Shown: positions 1-7,793 of the stretch, piece after piece
How the letters are laid out: each line of letters begins with the position of its first letter
Position numbering within the stretch: position 1 is the stretch's first letter
DNA from: JBAZDC01 sp041654595
GTDB taxonomy: Bacteria; Pseudomonadota; Gammaproteobacteria; Burkholderiales; Burkholderiaceae_B
Direction: 5' to 3'
Length of the DNA stretch: 55,929 nucleotides
Assembly: GCA_964551305.1 (NCBI GenBank)
Contig: CAZKBT010000015.1
Coordinates: forward strand, 1 to 55,929
Program-made: the position numbers and the translations under genes
The notes under the pieces: model-generated
Databases searched by the model: none
What the model was told of the DNA's origin: nothing
Seen by the model: only the letters and a program-made list of their open reading frames with translations

Positions 1-375
1 CACCAAGGCCTGGATCTGGCGCAGCATCACGCCGCGTGGATCCGGCCAGAAGAAGACGCGCTCGAAGCGATTGTCCTGCACCAGCGGGCCGAAACGCAGG
101 AAAGCGATGCGCGACCAGGCCGAGACCAGCGCGCGAAAGCTTTCTTCCAGATGTTCGGCCTGCCAGGGCGCCGACGCTTGGTACATCCGGTCCAAGGCGT
201 CTCGCATGGCGCCGGCCGCGCGATGGAACTCGCGCATGGCGGGCACGATATAAGCATGCGTCAGACGCATGCCCGTGGCGCCTTGCGCTTGCCCGGCCTC
301 CAGATTGCGGTTCGTCCAGCCGGCTACGGCCAGGCCTATCGCGCTGCCCAGAAAAACGCGTCGTCCAGGTTTCAT
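1..375 (-). CDS. Imelysin family protein, 5' part only (runs off the window)
   Basis: The N-terminal 125 codons of a second imelysin-like exported protein; the rest lies beyond base 1. The start at 375 follows an AGGGAG ribosome site and a short basic, hydrophobic leader (MKPGRRVFLGSAIGLAVAG) typical of an exported protein. The region around residues 95-125 (FLRFGPLVQDNRFERVFFW, then PDPRG and LRQIQAL) is characteristic of imelysin-peptidase-like proteins (family knowledge). It starts 10 bp after the di-heme oxidoreductase stop, so it is the third gene of a Fur-type operon led by another imelysin. Known imelysins are periplasmic or outer-membrane-associated, iron-regulated proteins whose peptidase activity is doubtful. 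The catalytic-motif region is not in the window. Confidence 0.85.
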   Translation of the reverse strand, partial: MKPGRRVFLGSAIGLAVAGWTNRNLEAGQAQGATGMRLTHAYIVPAMREFHRAAGAMRDALDRMYQASAPWQAEHLEESFRALVSAWSRIAFLRFGPLVQDNRFERVFFWPDPRGVMLRQIQALV

Positions 376-384
376 CGGTACTCC

Positions 385-1905
385 CTACAAGGACTCCAGG
401 AAGCGGATCAGGTCGGCCCGCTCCTCGGGCGTCATCGCGGCCACGCGATCACGCGCCGCTTGCGCTTCGCCGCCATGCCACAAAATGGCTTCCAGCAACG
501 TACGCGCCCGGCCGTCGTGCAGCCAGGTCGCCGCCGGGTTGACGGTTTTGGTCAGCCCTATGCCCCATAGGGGCGGCGTGCGCCATTCCGTGCCGCCGGC
601 TTGTCCCTCTGTTTGGCCGTCGGCCAGGCCCGGCCCCATATCGTGCAGCAATAAATCGGTATATGGCCAGATCAATTGAAATCGGTGTTCGGGCCGTTCG
701 GCGTCGCGCCGCGTCACGTACTTGGGCACGTGGCAGGCAATGCACTGCGATTCGTAGAACAGTTTCTTCCCTGCCAGGACGCGCTCGTTGTCGATGTCGC
801 GCCGCTTGGGCAAGGCCAGGTTCCGGGAATAGAAGGCAACGAACTTCATAAGGCGTTCGGGCACCTCGTGCTCTCCCAAATGCGGCTGCGCGCCGTGCGG
901 CATTTTCAGGCATTCGGGTTGTTTGCCGGTGCAGTCGCCGTAATGACTGGGAAACAACGGCGAGGACAAGCCCATGTCGCCCGAGAAAGCGGCGGAGGAT
1001 TGGTGCATGACGTCCGCCTTGCCGGCTTTCCAGTTGAAGCGCCCGAGCACCGTTTCGCCGGTCGACGGGGACCTTGCCCAATTGGGCCTTCCCTTGACGC
1101 CGTCGGGCTTGGCGCGCGCGGCATTGTCCAGGATGTCGTTTTCGTGGATGGCTTCGAGCAAGCCCAGGCCCGGCATGGGCGGCGCCAGGCGCGGCGACAT
1201 CACCACGTCGGGGTGCATGGGCCCGTACCCGAGATCGAGCACGCGATAGGCGGGTTCGAGCAGCACGACGGTTTCGCCGCCGTTCAGCGCGACAGGCACT
1301 TCGGTATAGTCGATATGCACACGGCCTTCGGCTGGCAGGCCGGACACGGCAAAAGGCTGTAATTGCTCGCCATATACCGGGTCGGGCAGCCACTTCGCGG
1401 CGTCGGCGTCGGCGCTCACGGCCGCGCGGGCGGCGTCCGCCGATGGGGGAAGCGCCAGCCGGATCAACAGGCCCACGCTGTCCATCTTGCCCGTCGTGCC
1501 CAGGTTCGGCAAGCTGCCTCGGCCATCCTTCACATGACAGGCTTGGCAGGAGCGCGCATTGAACAGCGGACCCAATCCGTCCGAGGCCTGCGTGGATGAG
1601 GGCGACGAGACCCAATCCTTCCGGAACAAGCCGTTGCCGACGAGAAATTCTTGTCTTCCTTCGAAATCGAGATTGGCGGCGGGATGTGAAAAAATGTCGG
1701 CATTGACGAGCTTGTCGACCGTGCCTGCGCCGCCCTGCATGGTTTCGTAGGGCTCGGCTTTGGAAAAATCGGTCGTCGCCTTCGTGACGGCTTGCACGCG
1801 CAGGCGATCGGCCTCGTTGATATCCCCGCGCGGCGCGGCAGCGGCGCCTGTTGCCGTCAAGGCGAAGAGCAAGCCCAAGCCCGCGGTCCGCCGGATCCTC
1901 CGCAT
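385..1905 (-). CDS. Di-heme cytochrome c oxidoreductase (DUF1111 / DHOR family)
   Basis: A 506-residue exported protein with a cleavable signal peptide (residues 1-23, ending in GAAAAP). Two covalent haem sites are visible: CQACH near residue 120 and CIACH near residue 385, the spacing of the DUF1111 di-haem family, which is distantly related to MauG/cytochrome c peroxidases. Length is normal for the family. It lies 17 bp after the imelysin stop and 9 bp before the next imelysin, so the three are probably one transcript. In other proteobacteria this family is repeatedly found next to imelysins under Fur control (family knowledge), which suggests periplasmic redox chemistry linked to iron. The substrate is unknown. 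Confidence 0.88.
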   Translation of the reverse strand: MRRIRRTAGLGLLFALTATGAAAAPRGDINEADRLRVQAVTKATTDFSKAEPYETMQGGAGTVDKLVNADIFSHPAANLDFEGRQEFLVGNGLFRKDWVSSPSSTQASDGLGPLFNARSCQACHVKDGRGSLPNLGTTGKMDSVGLLIRLALPPSADAARAAVSADADAAKWLPDPVYGEQLQPFAVSGLPAEGRVHIDYTEVPVALNGGETVVLLEPAYRVLDLGYGPMHPDVVMSPRLAPPMPGLGLLEAIHENDILDNAARAKPDGVKGRPNWARSPSTGETVLGRFNWKAGKADVMHQSSAAFSGDMGLSSPLFPSHYGDCTGKQPECLKMPHGAQPHLGEHEVPERLMKFVAFYSRNLALPKRRDIDNERVLAGKKLFYESQCIACHVPKYVTRRDAERPEHRFQLIWPYTDLLLHDMGPGLADGQTEGQAGGTEWRTPPLWGIGLTKTVNPAATWLHDGRARTLLEAILWHGGEAQAARDRVAAMTPEERADLIRFLESL

Positions 1906-1922
1906 GATGCGAGCTGTCGCGT

Positions 1923-3215
1923 TTACTGGAAAACGGCTTCGGGCTTGTCCAGGCTGTCCGAGCCTTCCAGTTCGATCGTGCCCAACTCGAGGGCGGCAAT
2001 GACCCGCTCGATACTGCGCGTCTGCGCGACCAGCGTGTCGATGGCGGCCTGTACCACCGCATTGCCTTCGGTATTGCCCTCGGCGATCATCTGATCATAG
2101 GTTTCGACGGTCTCGGCGCGCTGCTTCATCGCCGTCATCGCGTCGTGCGTAGCTTGCAGCTTTTGACGCATTTCTTTGTCCAGTCCGGCATCTTTGGCCT
2201 TGACCAGATCCGACAGGCTGGGGCCCGCCAGCGTCTCGCCGTCGGCGCGCACATAGCGGCCGAGGTAGACGTTCATGATGCCGATTTGATTGTAGAAGTG
2301 CGAATTATGCGTGTTGTCGGAGAAACAATCGTGTTCTTCTTCGGGATCGTGCAGCATCAGTCCCAGTTTGATGCGTTCGCCCGCCAATTCGCCATAGGAC
2401 AGGCTTCCCATGCCGGTCAGCATGGCGATCAAGCCTGCCCGCGCATCGCGCACGACCTCCTTGCGGGCGGCGCCGCTTTCCTCCCAGTGTCCGACCATTT
2501 CCTCCAGGTCGGATACCAGCAGATCGGTTGCCGTCTTCAGGTATTGCGCGCGTCGCGCGCAATTGCCGCCGGTGCATTGCTTGACGTCGAAGTCGGTGTG
2601 CGGACGGTTGCCCGAGTGGCGTTCTTGCGGTGTTCCCGTCCTGCCTTCGGGCGCTGGGCCGGTGCCGTTCAGATCCTGGCCCCACAGCAGGAATTCGATG
2701 GCATGGTAGCCGGTGGCGACGTTGGCTTCGTTGCCGTCGGCCTCGTGCAGCACGTCGCGCAGCAGGTGCGCGTCTATGGTGCTGGCATCGACGCGCTTGC
2801 CGCCCATCAGCAACTCTTTGTTGGCGATCACGTTGACGACGTAATAAGCGTTGACGTCCGACTCGGTACCATAGGATTCGTCCACGTAGTCGATCATGCC
2901 TTCGTCCAGGGGCCAGGCGTTGACGCGGCCCTCCCAGTCGTCGACGATAGGATTGCCGAAGCGCAGAGCTTCGGTTTGCTGGTAGGGAATCCGTGCCGCC
3001 AGCCAGGCGTCGCGCGCCGCTTTCAGGGTGCGGGCCGACGGCTGCGCCAGCAGGGCATCGATTTTGTCGCGCAGAGCGCGCGCGCCGGCCAGCGCATCCT
3101 GGTATTCCGCCAGCGCCAGGTCGGCGTAGTGTTTCACCACCGGCTCGGGCTGAGCCGCCAGTGCCGCGCCGCCCGTTGCCCAGGCAAGAACGGCAGCCAA
3201 TACTAGCTTGCGCAT
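1923..3215 (-). CDS. Imelysin family periplasmic protein (first gene of iron-linked operon)
   Basis: A 430-residue exported protein: signal peptide residues 1-21, then an all-helical imelysin domain. The family motif GxHxxE is present as GYHAIEFLLWGQD around residue 170. Further matches are a conserved region with RRAQYLK and the C-terminal GDSxxKPEAVFQ-type ending. Imelysins were first described as insulin-cleaving metallopeptidases, but later work treats them as iron-regulated proteins of uncertain activity. The start at 3215 has a GGGG ribosome site and lies 44 bp from a Fur-box-like sequence (3259-3277). Together with the two downstream genes it forms a compact imelysin, DHOR, imelysin operon. 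Confidence 0.9.
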   Translation of the reverse strand: MRKLVLAAVLAWATGGAALAAQPEPVVKHYADLALAEYQDALAGARALRDKIDALLAQPSARTLKAARDAWLAARIPYQQTEALRFGNPIVDDWEGRVNAWPLDEGMIDYVDESYGTESDVNAYYVVNVIANKELLMGGKRVDASTIDAHLLRDVLHEADGNEANVATGYHAIEFLLWGQDLNGTGPAPEGRTGTPQERHSGNRPHTDFDVKQCTGGNCARRAQYLKTATDLLVSDLEEMVGHWEESGAARKEVVRDARAGLIAMLTGMGSLSYGELAGERIKLGLMLHDPEEEHDCFSDNTHNSHFYNQIGIMNVYLGRYVRADGETLAGPSLSDLVKAKDAGLDKEMRQKLQATHDAMTAMKQRAETVETYDQMIAEGNTEGNAVVQAAIDTLVAQTRSIERVIAALELGTIELEGSDSLDKPEAVFQ

Positions 3216-3258
3216 ATTATTATTCCCCGCGTTGTATGAGAGTCGACTGGCTGAAATT

Positions 3259-3277
3259 ATAAATGATTATCATTAAT
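3259..3277 (-). promoter_or_regulatory. Fur-box-like site upstream of the imelysin operon
   Basis: ATAAATGATTATCATTAAT matches the 19-bp Fur consensus at about 13 of 19 positions and has a near-perfect core (AATGATTATCATTA). It sits 44 bp before the imelysin start and overlaps the last codons of the DUF3325 gene. Iron-dependent repression of the imelysin operon is inferred. Confidence 0.7.
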
Positions 3278-3596
3278 GGATAATCCAGCCTGCCAACAGG
3301 GCTGTGATTGCCAGCCAAGGCAGCATGCGTGGCGCGTAACTCAACAACAGCGCCACGCAAGCCGAGGCCAGACCGATTTCCATGACCCACAGCGTTATGC
3401 CCATGGATGCGCCTTGCAGGCGCACGGTCAGCACAGCCGCCAAGGCCAGCAGCAGCCATCCCGCCACGCGCAGCACCCATCCGCGTTGCTTCGTCAACGC
3501 AGTCCCTTCCCAGATTTGCTCGTGATGCCTTTCCATGGCCATGCCGAGTGAGGCCATGCCGGCGACGCCCAGGAATACCGTGCTGGTCAAAGTCAT
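3273..3596 (-). CDS. DUF3325 family small membrane protein
   Basis: A 107-residue protein with three or four hydrophobic segments (about residues 3-20, 43-60, 66-88 and 90-106). It matches the DUF3325 type found at the end of PepSY/iron-uptake membrane operons. The start ATG at 3596 overlaps the PepSY stop codon (ATGA), showing translational coupling. A longer open frame reaches upstream, but it runs antisense to nothing and is out of frame within the PepSY gene, so the coupled start is preferred. Function is unknown; context suggests an accessory to iron-siderophore import or reduction at the inner membrane. Confidence 0.85.
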   Translation of the reverse strand: MTLTSTVFLGVAGMASLGMAMERHHEQIWEGTALTKQRGWVLRVAGWLLLALAAVLTVRLQGASMGITLWVMEIGLASACVALLLSYAPRMLPWLAITALLAGWIIH

Positions 3597-5215
3597 GGCG
3601 TTGCTTCCCGCACGGTTTGCTGACGAGCCTGGCCGACGGCTTTCGCTTTCCGCTTGGCTGCGGGCGCGGACTCGGTCGGCGCGTGCAAATACCATAAGGC
3701 CCACGCAGCCAGCGCCGCCGTGGCCAGCAGCGCGAGGTCCATGCTGGCCAGCGTCCAGCGTCCGTTTGCGATGGATGCGGCCAGGTGGCTGTCGGGATAC
3801 CGGAAGTTCGCGATGGGCAGGCCTGCGAACAACAAGACGACGGCATACAACTGTTCTTTCCAGGCCTGCCTGTGTTCGCGCAGCCACGCATGGAGCAACG
3901 CCGACGTCCAGGCAATGAAGAAGCCATGGATTTCCCAGCCGGCCCGGCCCGGCAACGATGCGGGCAGCAGCCTGTTCAGCCAGAAATACGTTCCAACTGC
4001 GACGAACAGTCCGGCAATGGCCGCGACGTTCGTGCGTTCCACCAGGCGATGGCCGGCGTGATACCGGCCTTTGCGTTTTTGCGGCAGGCGCTTGACCACC
4101 CACAGAATCATGCCGGTGCCGACCATGGCCGTGCCCATTGCGCCGGCGACGAAAAACAGCCAGCGCAGCCAGATATCGGCGAACCGCAGACGATGCAGGG
4201 CGGAAAACACGTTGTAGGTGGATGTGCCGGCGCCAGGCACGTCGGCCCGTATGGTCTCCTTCAGCGCTCCCGATCCGGCATCGAACACTACGCGCTCGCC
4301 CGACGCATGATTCAACAACGTCTGAGCTCCTTTTTGGCGCAACTCCATGGTCGAGCCTGCGCGTCCCGGCTGCGAAACGGAGATGCTGGCGATACCCTGT
4401 GGCCACTGCTTGTTGGCGGCTTCCAGCATGGGTCCGACCGGAGCCATGGCCTGGCGCGCGGGAGCCGCTTGGTTTTTCGCGTCCGGTCCGGGCGCGGGCG
4501 ACACGGCGCGGCCGCGATCGGAGAAGAAAGCGCGCATGTCGCCCTTATAGGCGGCATCGATGCCCCAGGGCATCAGCAGGAACATGAACAGCAGCAAGCC
4601 GCTGTATGTAATCATGAAATGAAAGGGCAGGGACAGCACCGCCAGCGCGTTGTGCGCATCCATCCACGAACGCTGGCCCTTGCGTCGGCGGAACGTGAAG
4701 AAATCGATAAAAATCTTCTTATGGATGATGACGCCGCTGATGATGGCAACGAGCATGAACATCGTGGCCGCGCCCACTATCCAGCGGCCCCAGGTGCGAT
4801 CCATGCCGTACAGTTCGAAGTGAAAGCGGTACAGGAATTCACCGCCGGCGGTGGGACGGCCGGACAGCGGTTCCATCGTCGTTGCATCCAGCGTGACGCT
4901 TTTGCCGCCGCCTTTGGTCACGCGCTCTCCCTGATCGTACCAGCGAACGCGCACGGTGGAATTGCGTTCGCTGGGCAGCGTAATCTGCCACGAAGCGGCA
5001 TCCGGCGCCAGGCGTTGCATGGCCTGCACGGCGTGTTCGGCCGTTTGTTCCCGGGCTTGCGATGCGTGCAGCTCGGGCTGCATCCAGTAGGTGATTTCCT
5101 GACGGAAGTAGCTCAGCGTACCGGTCAGAAAGATGGCGAACAGCAGCCACCCCAGCAGCAGGCCGGACCACGTATGCAGCCAGGAGTTCACCTGGCGGAA
5201 TCCCGACTCTTTCAT
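3593..5215 (-). CDS. PepSY-associated transmembrane protein (PiuB-like, iron uptake)
   Basis: A 540-residue inner-membrane protein of the PepSY-TM family. The N-terminus (MKESGFRQVNSWLHTWSGLL) gives the first membrane segment with the typical HxWxG arrangement. Large periplasmic loops with PepSY-like sequence and several more membrane segments follow (about residues 150-175, 205-225, 345-370 and 390-510). The start at 5215 overlaps the DUF3649 stop by 4 bp, and the stop overlaps the DUF3325 start, so the three are tightly coupled. Homologues are Fur-regulated and are proposed to reduce ferric siderophores at the inner membrane (family knowledge). The divergent Fur-like site at 5568-5586 fits this. 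Confidence 0.87.
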   Translation of the reverse strand: MKESGFRQVNSWLHTWSGLLLGWLLFAIFLTGTLSYFRQEITYWMQPELHASQAREQTAEHAVQAMQRLAPDAASWQITLPSERNSTVRVRWYDQGERVTKGGGKSVTLDATTMEPLSGRPTAGGEFLYRFHFELYGMDRTWGRWIVGAATMFMLVAIISGVIIHKKIFIDFFTFRRRKGQRSWMDAHNALAVLSLPFHFMITYSGLLLFMFLLMPWGIDAAYKGDMRAFFSDRGRAVSPAPGPDAKNQAAPARQAMAPVGPMLEAANKQWPQGIASISVSQPGRAGSTMELRQKGAQTLLNHASGERVVFDAGSGALKETIRADVPGAGTSTYNVFSALHRLRFADIWLRWLFFVAGAMGTAMVGTGMILWVVKRLPQKRKGRYHAGHRLVERTNVAAIAGLFVAVGTYFWLNRLLPASLPGRAGWEIHGFFIAWTSALLHAWLREHRQAWKEQLYAVVLLFAGLPIANFRYPDSHLAASIANGRWTLASMDLALLATAALAAWALWYLHAPTESAPAAKRKAKAVGQARQQTVREATP

Positions 5216-5514
5216 GTCCGCTCCATCCAGGTCATCGTCGACCAGGCCAGCAGCGCCAGCGCGGCCCAGATGCAGGCCAGCCGCCATACGTTGCGTGCCG
5301 CGTAGGCCCAGATGATCAGCGCCACGTAGGTCAGAAAAGCCAACATGGTCGCCACCATCACCGCTTCGGCGCGCGCCATCGGCAGCGCCAAGCTCAGGGA
5401 AGCGGCCAGCAGCGCCGACAGCGCGTAGCCCGCCGCGATTCCAAGCAGCGAGCGCAGGACGATATCCAGTCGATGGCCGTCCAGCCATCGACCGCCTTGC
5501 TTGAGCATTTCCAT
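5212..5514 (-). CDS. DUF3649 family membrane protein, first gene of PepSY operon
   Basis: About 100 residues, essentially all membrane: hydrophobic stretches around residues 18-42, 48-70 and 74-92, ending in STMTWMERT. It resembles the small iron-uptake membrane proteins (DUF3649) that precede PepSY proteins. The start is uncertain: ATG at 5514 or 5508 is preferred, and an in-frame TTG at 5550 would add 12 residues. Its stop overlaps the PepSY start (ATGA). It is transcribed away from the two-component system, with a Fur-box-like site in between. The biochemical role is unknown. Confidence 0.78.
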   Translation of the reverse strand: MEMLKQGGRWLDGHRLDIVLRSLLGIAAGYALSALLAASLSLALPMARAEAVMVATMLAFLTYVALIIWAYAARNVWRLACIWAALALLAWSTMTWMERT

Positions 5515-5567
5515 TTCCGCGGGTCTACCTGAACGAGTAAGGGTGGACAATACGATTTAATAAAATC

Positions 5568-5586
5568 TATAATGAGAATCAGACTC
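5568..5586. promoter_or_regulatory. Fur-box-like site between PepSY operon and two-component system
   Basis: TATAATGAGAATCAGACTC agrees with the Fur consensus at 14 of 19 positions. It lies in the 160-bp divergent intergenic region, so it could control the DUF3649/PepSY/DUF3325 operon, the response regulator, or both. Another AATAACAATCAT stretch follows immediately. Confidence 0.6.
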
Positions 5587-5673
5587 AATAACAATCATAT
5601 GATTGCGTCAGCCAGGCAGGGAGTCTGGCACATCAACCTGATCAAATGCTGACAACCCTGGTGTCGAAACTCA

Positions 5674-6348
5674 ATGAAACTGCTCGTCGTGGAAGATCAG
5701 CCCAAGCTGCGTTCGCTGCTCGTAGATCATCTGCGGCATCGCGGCTTTGCCGTGGACGCCGTGGAAACGGGACAGGGTGCGCTGGCCGCTCAGCGCGTTA
5801 CGCGTTATGACGCCATGATTCTGGACCTGGGCCTGCCCGATATGGACGGCCTGCGGGTGCTGGCGCAGCGCAGCGCCGATCGCGACGGACCAATTCCCTG
5901 CATCGTGCTGACGGCGCGCGATGCCGTTGAAAGCCGTATTTCCAGTCTTGATGCCGGCGCCGATGATTACGTGCTCAAGCCTTTCGACGTGCGTGAGCTG
6001 GAAGCCCGCATTCGCGCCGTGCTGCGGCGTGCCTCGCGTTCGTTCGTCAGGCTCGATTGCGGCAACCTCGTGTTCGAGCCCCAGGCGCGTCATGCCAGCG
6101 TGAACGGCAGGGCGCTGGCTCTTTCACGGCGCGAGGCCATGCTGCTGGAAGAAATGTTGCGCGCCTCGCCGCGCATCGTGGTCAAGGAGTATTTGGAAGA
6201 GCAGCTTTACGCCAATAATGAAAGCGTCACGCTCAATGCCATCGAGGCGCAGGTCTCGCGGCTGCGGCGCAAACTGGCCAATGTCGGCGCTCGAGCCAGT
6301 ATTCAGACTGTGCGTGGGATAGGCTATCGCTTGATGTCCGACGGATGA
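5674..6348 (+). CDS. OmpR/PhoB-family response regulator
   Basis: A 224-residue DNA-binding response regulator. The receiver domain (1-117) has the acidic pair E7/D8, the phospho-acceptor D51 in MILDLGLPDMDG, and the conserved lysine in YVLKPFD near residue 102. A winged-helix DNA-binding domain fills residues 125-222 (ending QTVRGIGYRLM). The stop overlaps the histidine kinase start (ATGA), so the two are co-translated. It is flanked by iron-uptake genes and stands just ahead of a TonB receptor, which suggests control of that receptor, but no binding site can be assigned. The ribosome site before 5674 is weak. Confidence 0.93.
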   Translation: MKLLVVEDQPKLRSLLVDHLRHRGFAVDAVETGQGALAAQRVTRYDAMILDLGLPDMDGLRVLAQRSADRDGPIPCIVLTARDAVESRISSLDAGADDYVLKPFDVRELEARIRAVLRRASRSFVRLDCGNLVFEPQARHASVNGRALALSRREAMLLEEMLRASPRIVVKEYLEEQLYANNESVTLNAIEAQVSRLRRKLANVGARASIQTVRGIGYRLMSDG

Positions 6349-7703
6349 GGCGGGTGACACGGCGCAGTTTGGCATCGCGCATTTTTGCCGCCCTGCTGCT
6401 GGTCAGCCTGCTGGGTTTCGGCAGCCTGCTCTGGCATCTGTACAACACGCGCGACGAGCTTCGCTACAGCACGCTATTGCTGCAGGCCCAGGAGATCGCG
6501 CAGGATTTCACCGCGGACAGCGACTTGAGCCTGCTCCCGCGGGAATACGCGGGCGGCGAACTGTACTACACGTTGTACGACGCCAACCATAAGGCGTTGT
6601 GGTATTCGGATAATCTGCCTCGCCCGCTTCGCATGCGGCCGGGCACGCTGGACGAGGCGCTCAAGCCCATGAGGCTCAAATCCTATCGGGGTCACGGCAA
6701 AGTCATAGGCGTGCCGGTGCCGCTGGCCGACGGGACGACGCTGATCGTTTCCAAGCTGGACATTCTGGAGCGCAATCTCATCGATGCGTTGCTGCAGACC
6801 CGGTTTCTACACGGGCTGCTCGTGCTGCCGCTGTTTTTGCTGATCACCATACTGATCATGTGGGGCTTGATGCGCTGGACGTTGCGCCCGGTGCGGCAGG
6901 CTGCCGCGCTGGCTGCCGACATCAGCCCCGACAAGCCCGAGCACCGCATACCGTTGGCGCATCTGCCCAAAGAGGTCCTGCCGCTGGCGCAGGCCGCCAA
7001 CCAGGCGCTGGATCGCATCGGCCAGGCGCTGGCCGCTCAAAAGCAGCTCGTGGCCGATGCCGCCCATGAACTGCGCACACCGCTGACGGTGCTGGATCTG
7101 CGCCTTCAGAAAATGCAGCATGAAGGCAAAGCCGATTGGCCTGCTGTTGAACAGGAAATGCAACGACTGCGCCGTCTGGTCGGACAACTGCTGACGCTGG
7201 CCCAGCGCGATCATGGCTTGCAGGCGGATCGGGCGGGCGGCGTGGTTCCCTTGTCGCGGCTGACGCGCGAGGTCGTCGCGTCGCTGTTTCCGCTGTTCGA
7301 GCGGCGCCAGCGCGAGATACAGGCCGATATAGCGGACCGGATACGGGTTCGCGGCGATGTCGATGCGCTGCGCGACGCGATCCGCAATGTTCTGGAAAAC
7401 GCGCTGGCGCATGGCCAAGGCACCGTCGGCGTGCGGTTGCGCCGTACGCGAGACGGGGAAGCCGTGCTTGATATATCGGACGAGGGCCGGGGCGTGCCCG
7501 TGCATTTGCGTGAAACGCTTTTCCAGCGTTTCCACAAAGGCCGCCAGGACAGCGCGGGGTCCGGGCTGGGTCTTGCCATCGCGCGGCAGGCGCTGAGCAG
7601 CGCCGGAGCCGATATCCACTTCATGGAAGGCGCATTCTGCATCGTGCGCATGCGTTTTCCGTCCATGTCAGAAAACGGTCAGCGAGTCCTGCCAAAATCC
7701 TAA
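6345..7703 (+). CDS. Sensor histidine kinase of the two-component system
   Basis: A 452-residue membrane kinase. The first membrane segment is about residues 11-30, then a periplasmic sensor of about 125 residues, a second segment about 150-172, HAMP-like region, and a dimerisation domain with the phospho-accepting histidine in DAAHELRTPLTVLDL near residue 242. The ATP-binding domain carries the N box (NVLENALAHG), G1 (DEGRGVP) and G2 (GSGLGLAIA). It overlaps the response-regulator gene by 4 bp and precedes the TonB-dependent receptor by 90 bp. The input signal is unknown; iron or siderophore sensing is inferred from context only. Confidence 0.93.
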   Translation: MRRVTRRSLASRIFAALLLVSLLGFGSLLWHLYNTRDELRYSTLLLQAQEIAQDFTADSDLSLLPREYAGGELYYTLYDANHKALWYSDNLPRPLRMRPGTLDEALKPMRLKSYRGHGKVIGVPVPLADGTTLIVSKLDILERNLIDALLQTRFLHGLLVLPLFLLITILIMWGLMRWTLRPVRQAAALAADISPDKPEHRIPLAHLPKEVLPLAQAANQALDRIGQALAAQKQLVADAAHELRTPLTVLDLRLQKMQHEGKADWPAVEQEMQRLRRLVGQLLTLAQRDHGLQADRAGGVVPLSRLTREVVASLFPLFERRQREIQADIADRIRVRGDVDALRDAIRNVLENALAHGQGTVGVRLRRTRDGEAVLDISDEGRGVPVHLRETLFQRFHKGRQDSAGSGLGLAIARQALSSAGADIHFMEGAFCIVRMRFPSMSENGQRVLPKS

Positions 7704-7730
7704 GAATGATATCAGTTTTCATTCTCATTA
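7702..7730. promoter_or_regulatory. Fur-box-like region upstream of the TonB receptor
   Basis: The sequence begins AGAATGATATCAGTTTTC and continues into TCATTCTCATTA. Each half resembles a degenerate Fur hexamer array (GATAAT and its complement), the first half matching the 19-bp consensus at about 12 positions. It overlaps the kinase stop codon and lies 64 bp before the receptor start. Confidence 0.5.
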
Positions 7731-7793
7731 ACTAAGCTATTTCATATAGCCGGAGGGATTCAAGCCCTCTGCTTTTCACAGGATATCGCTTCG

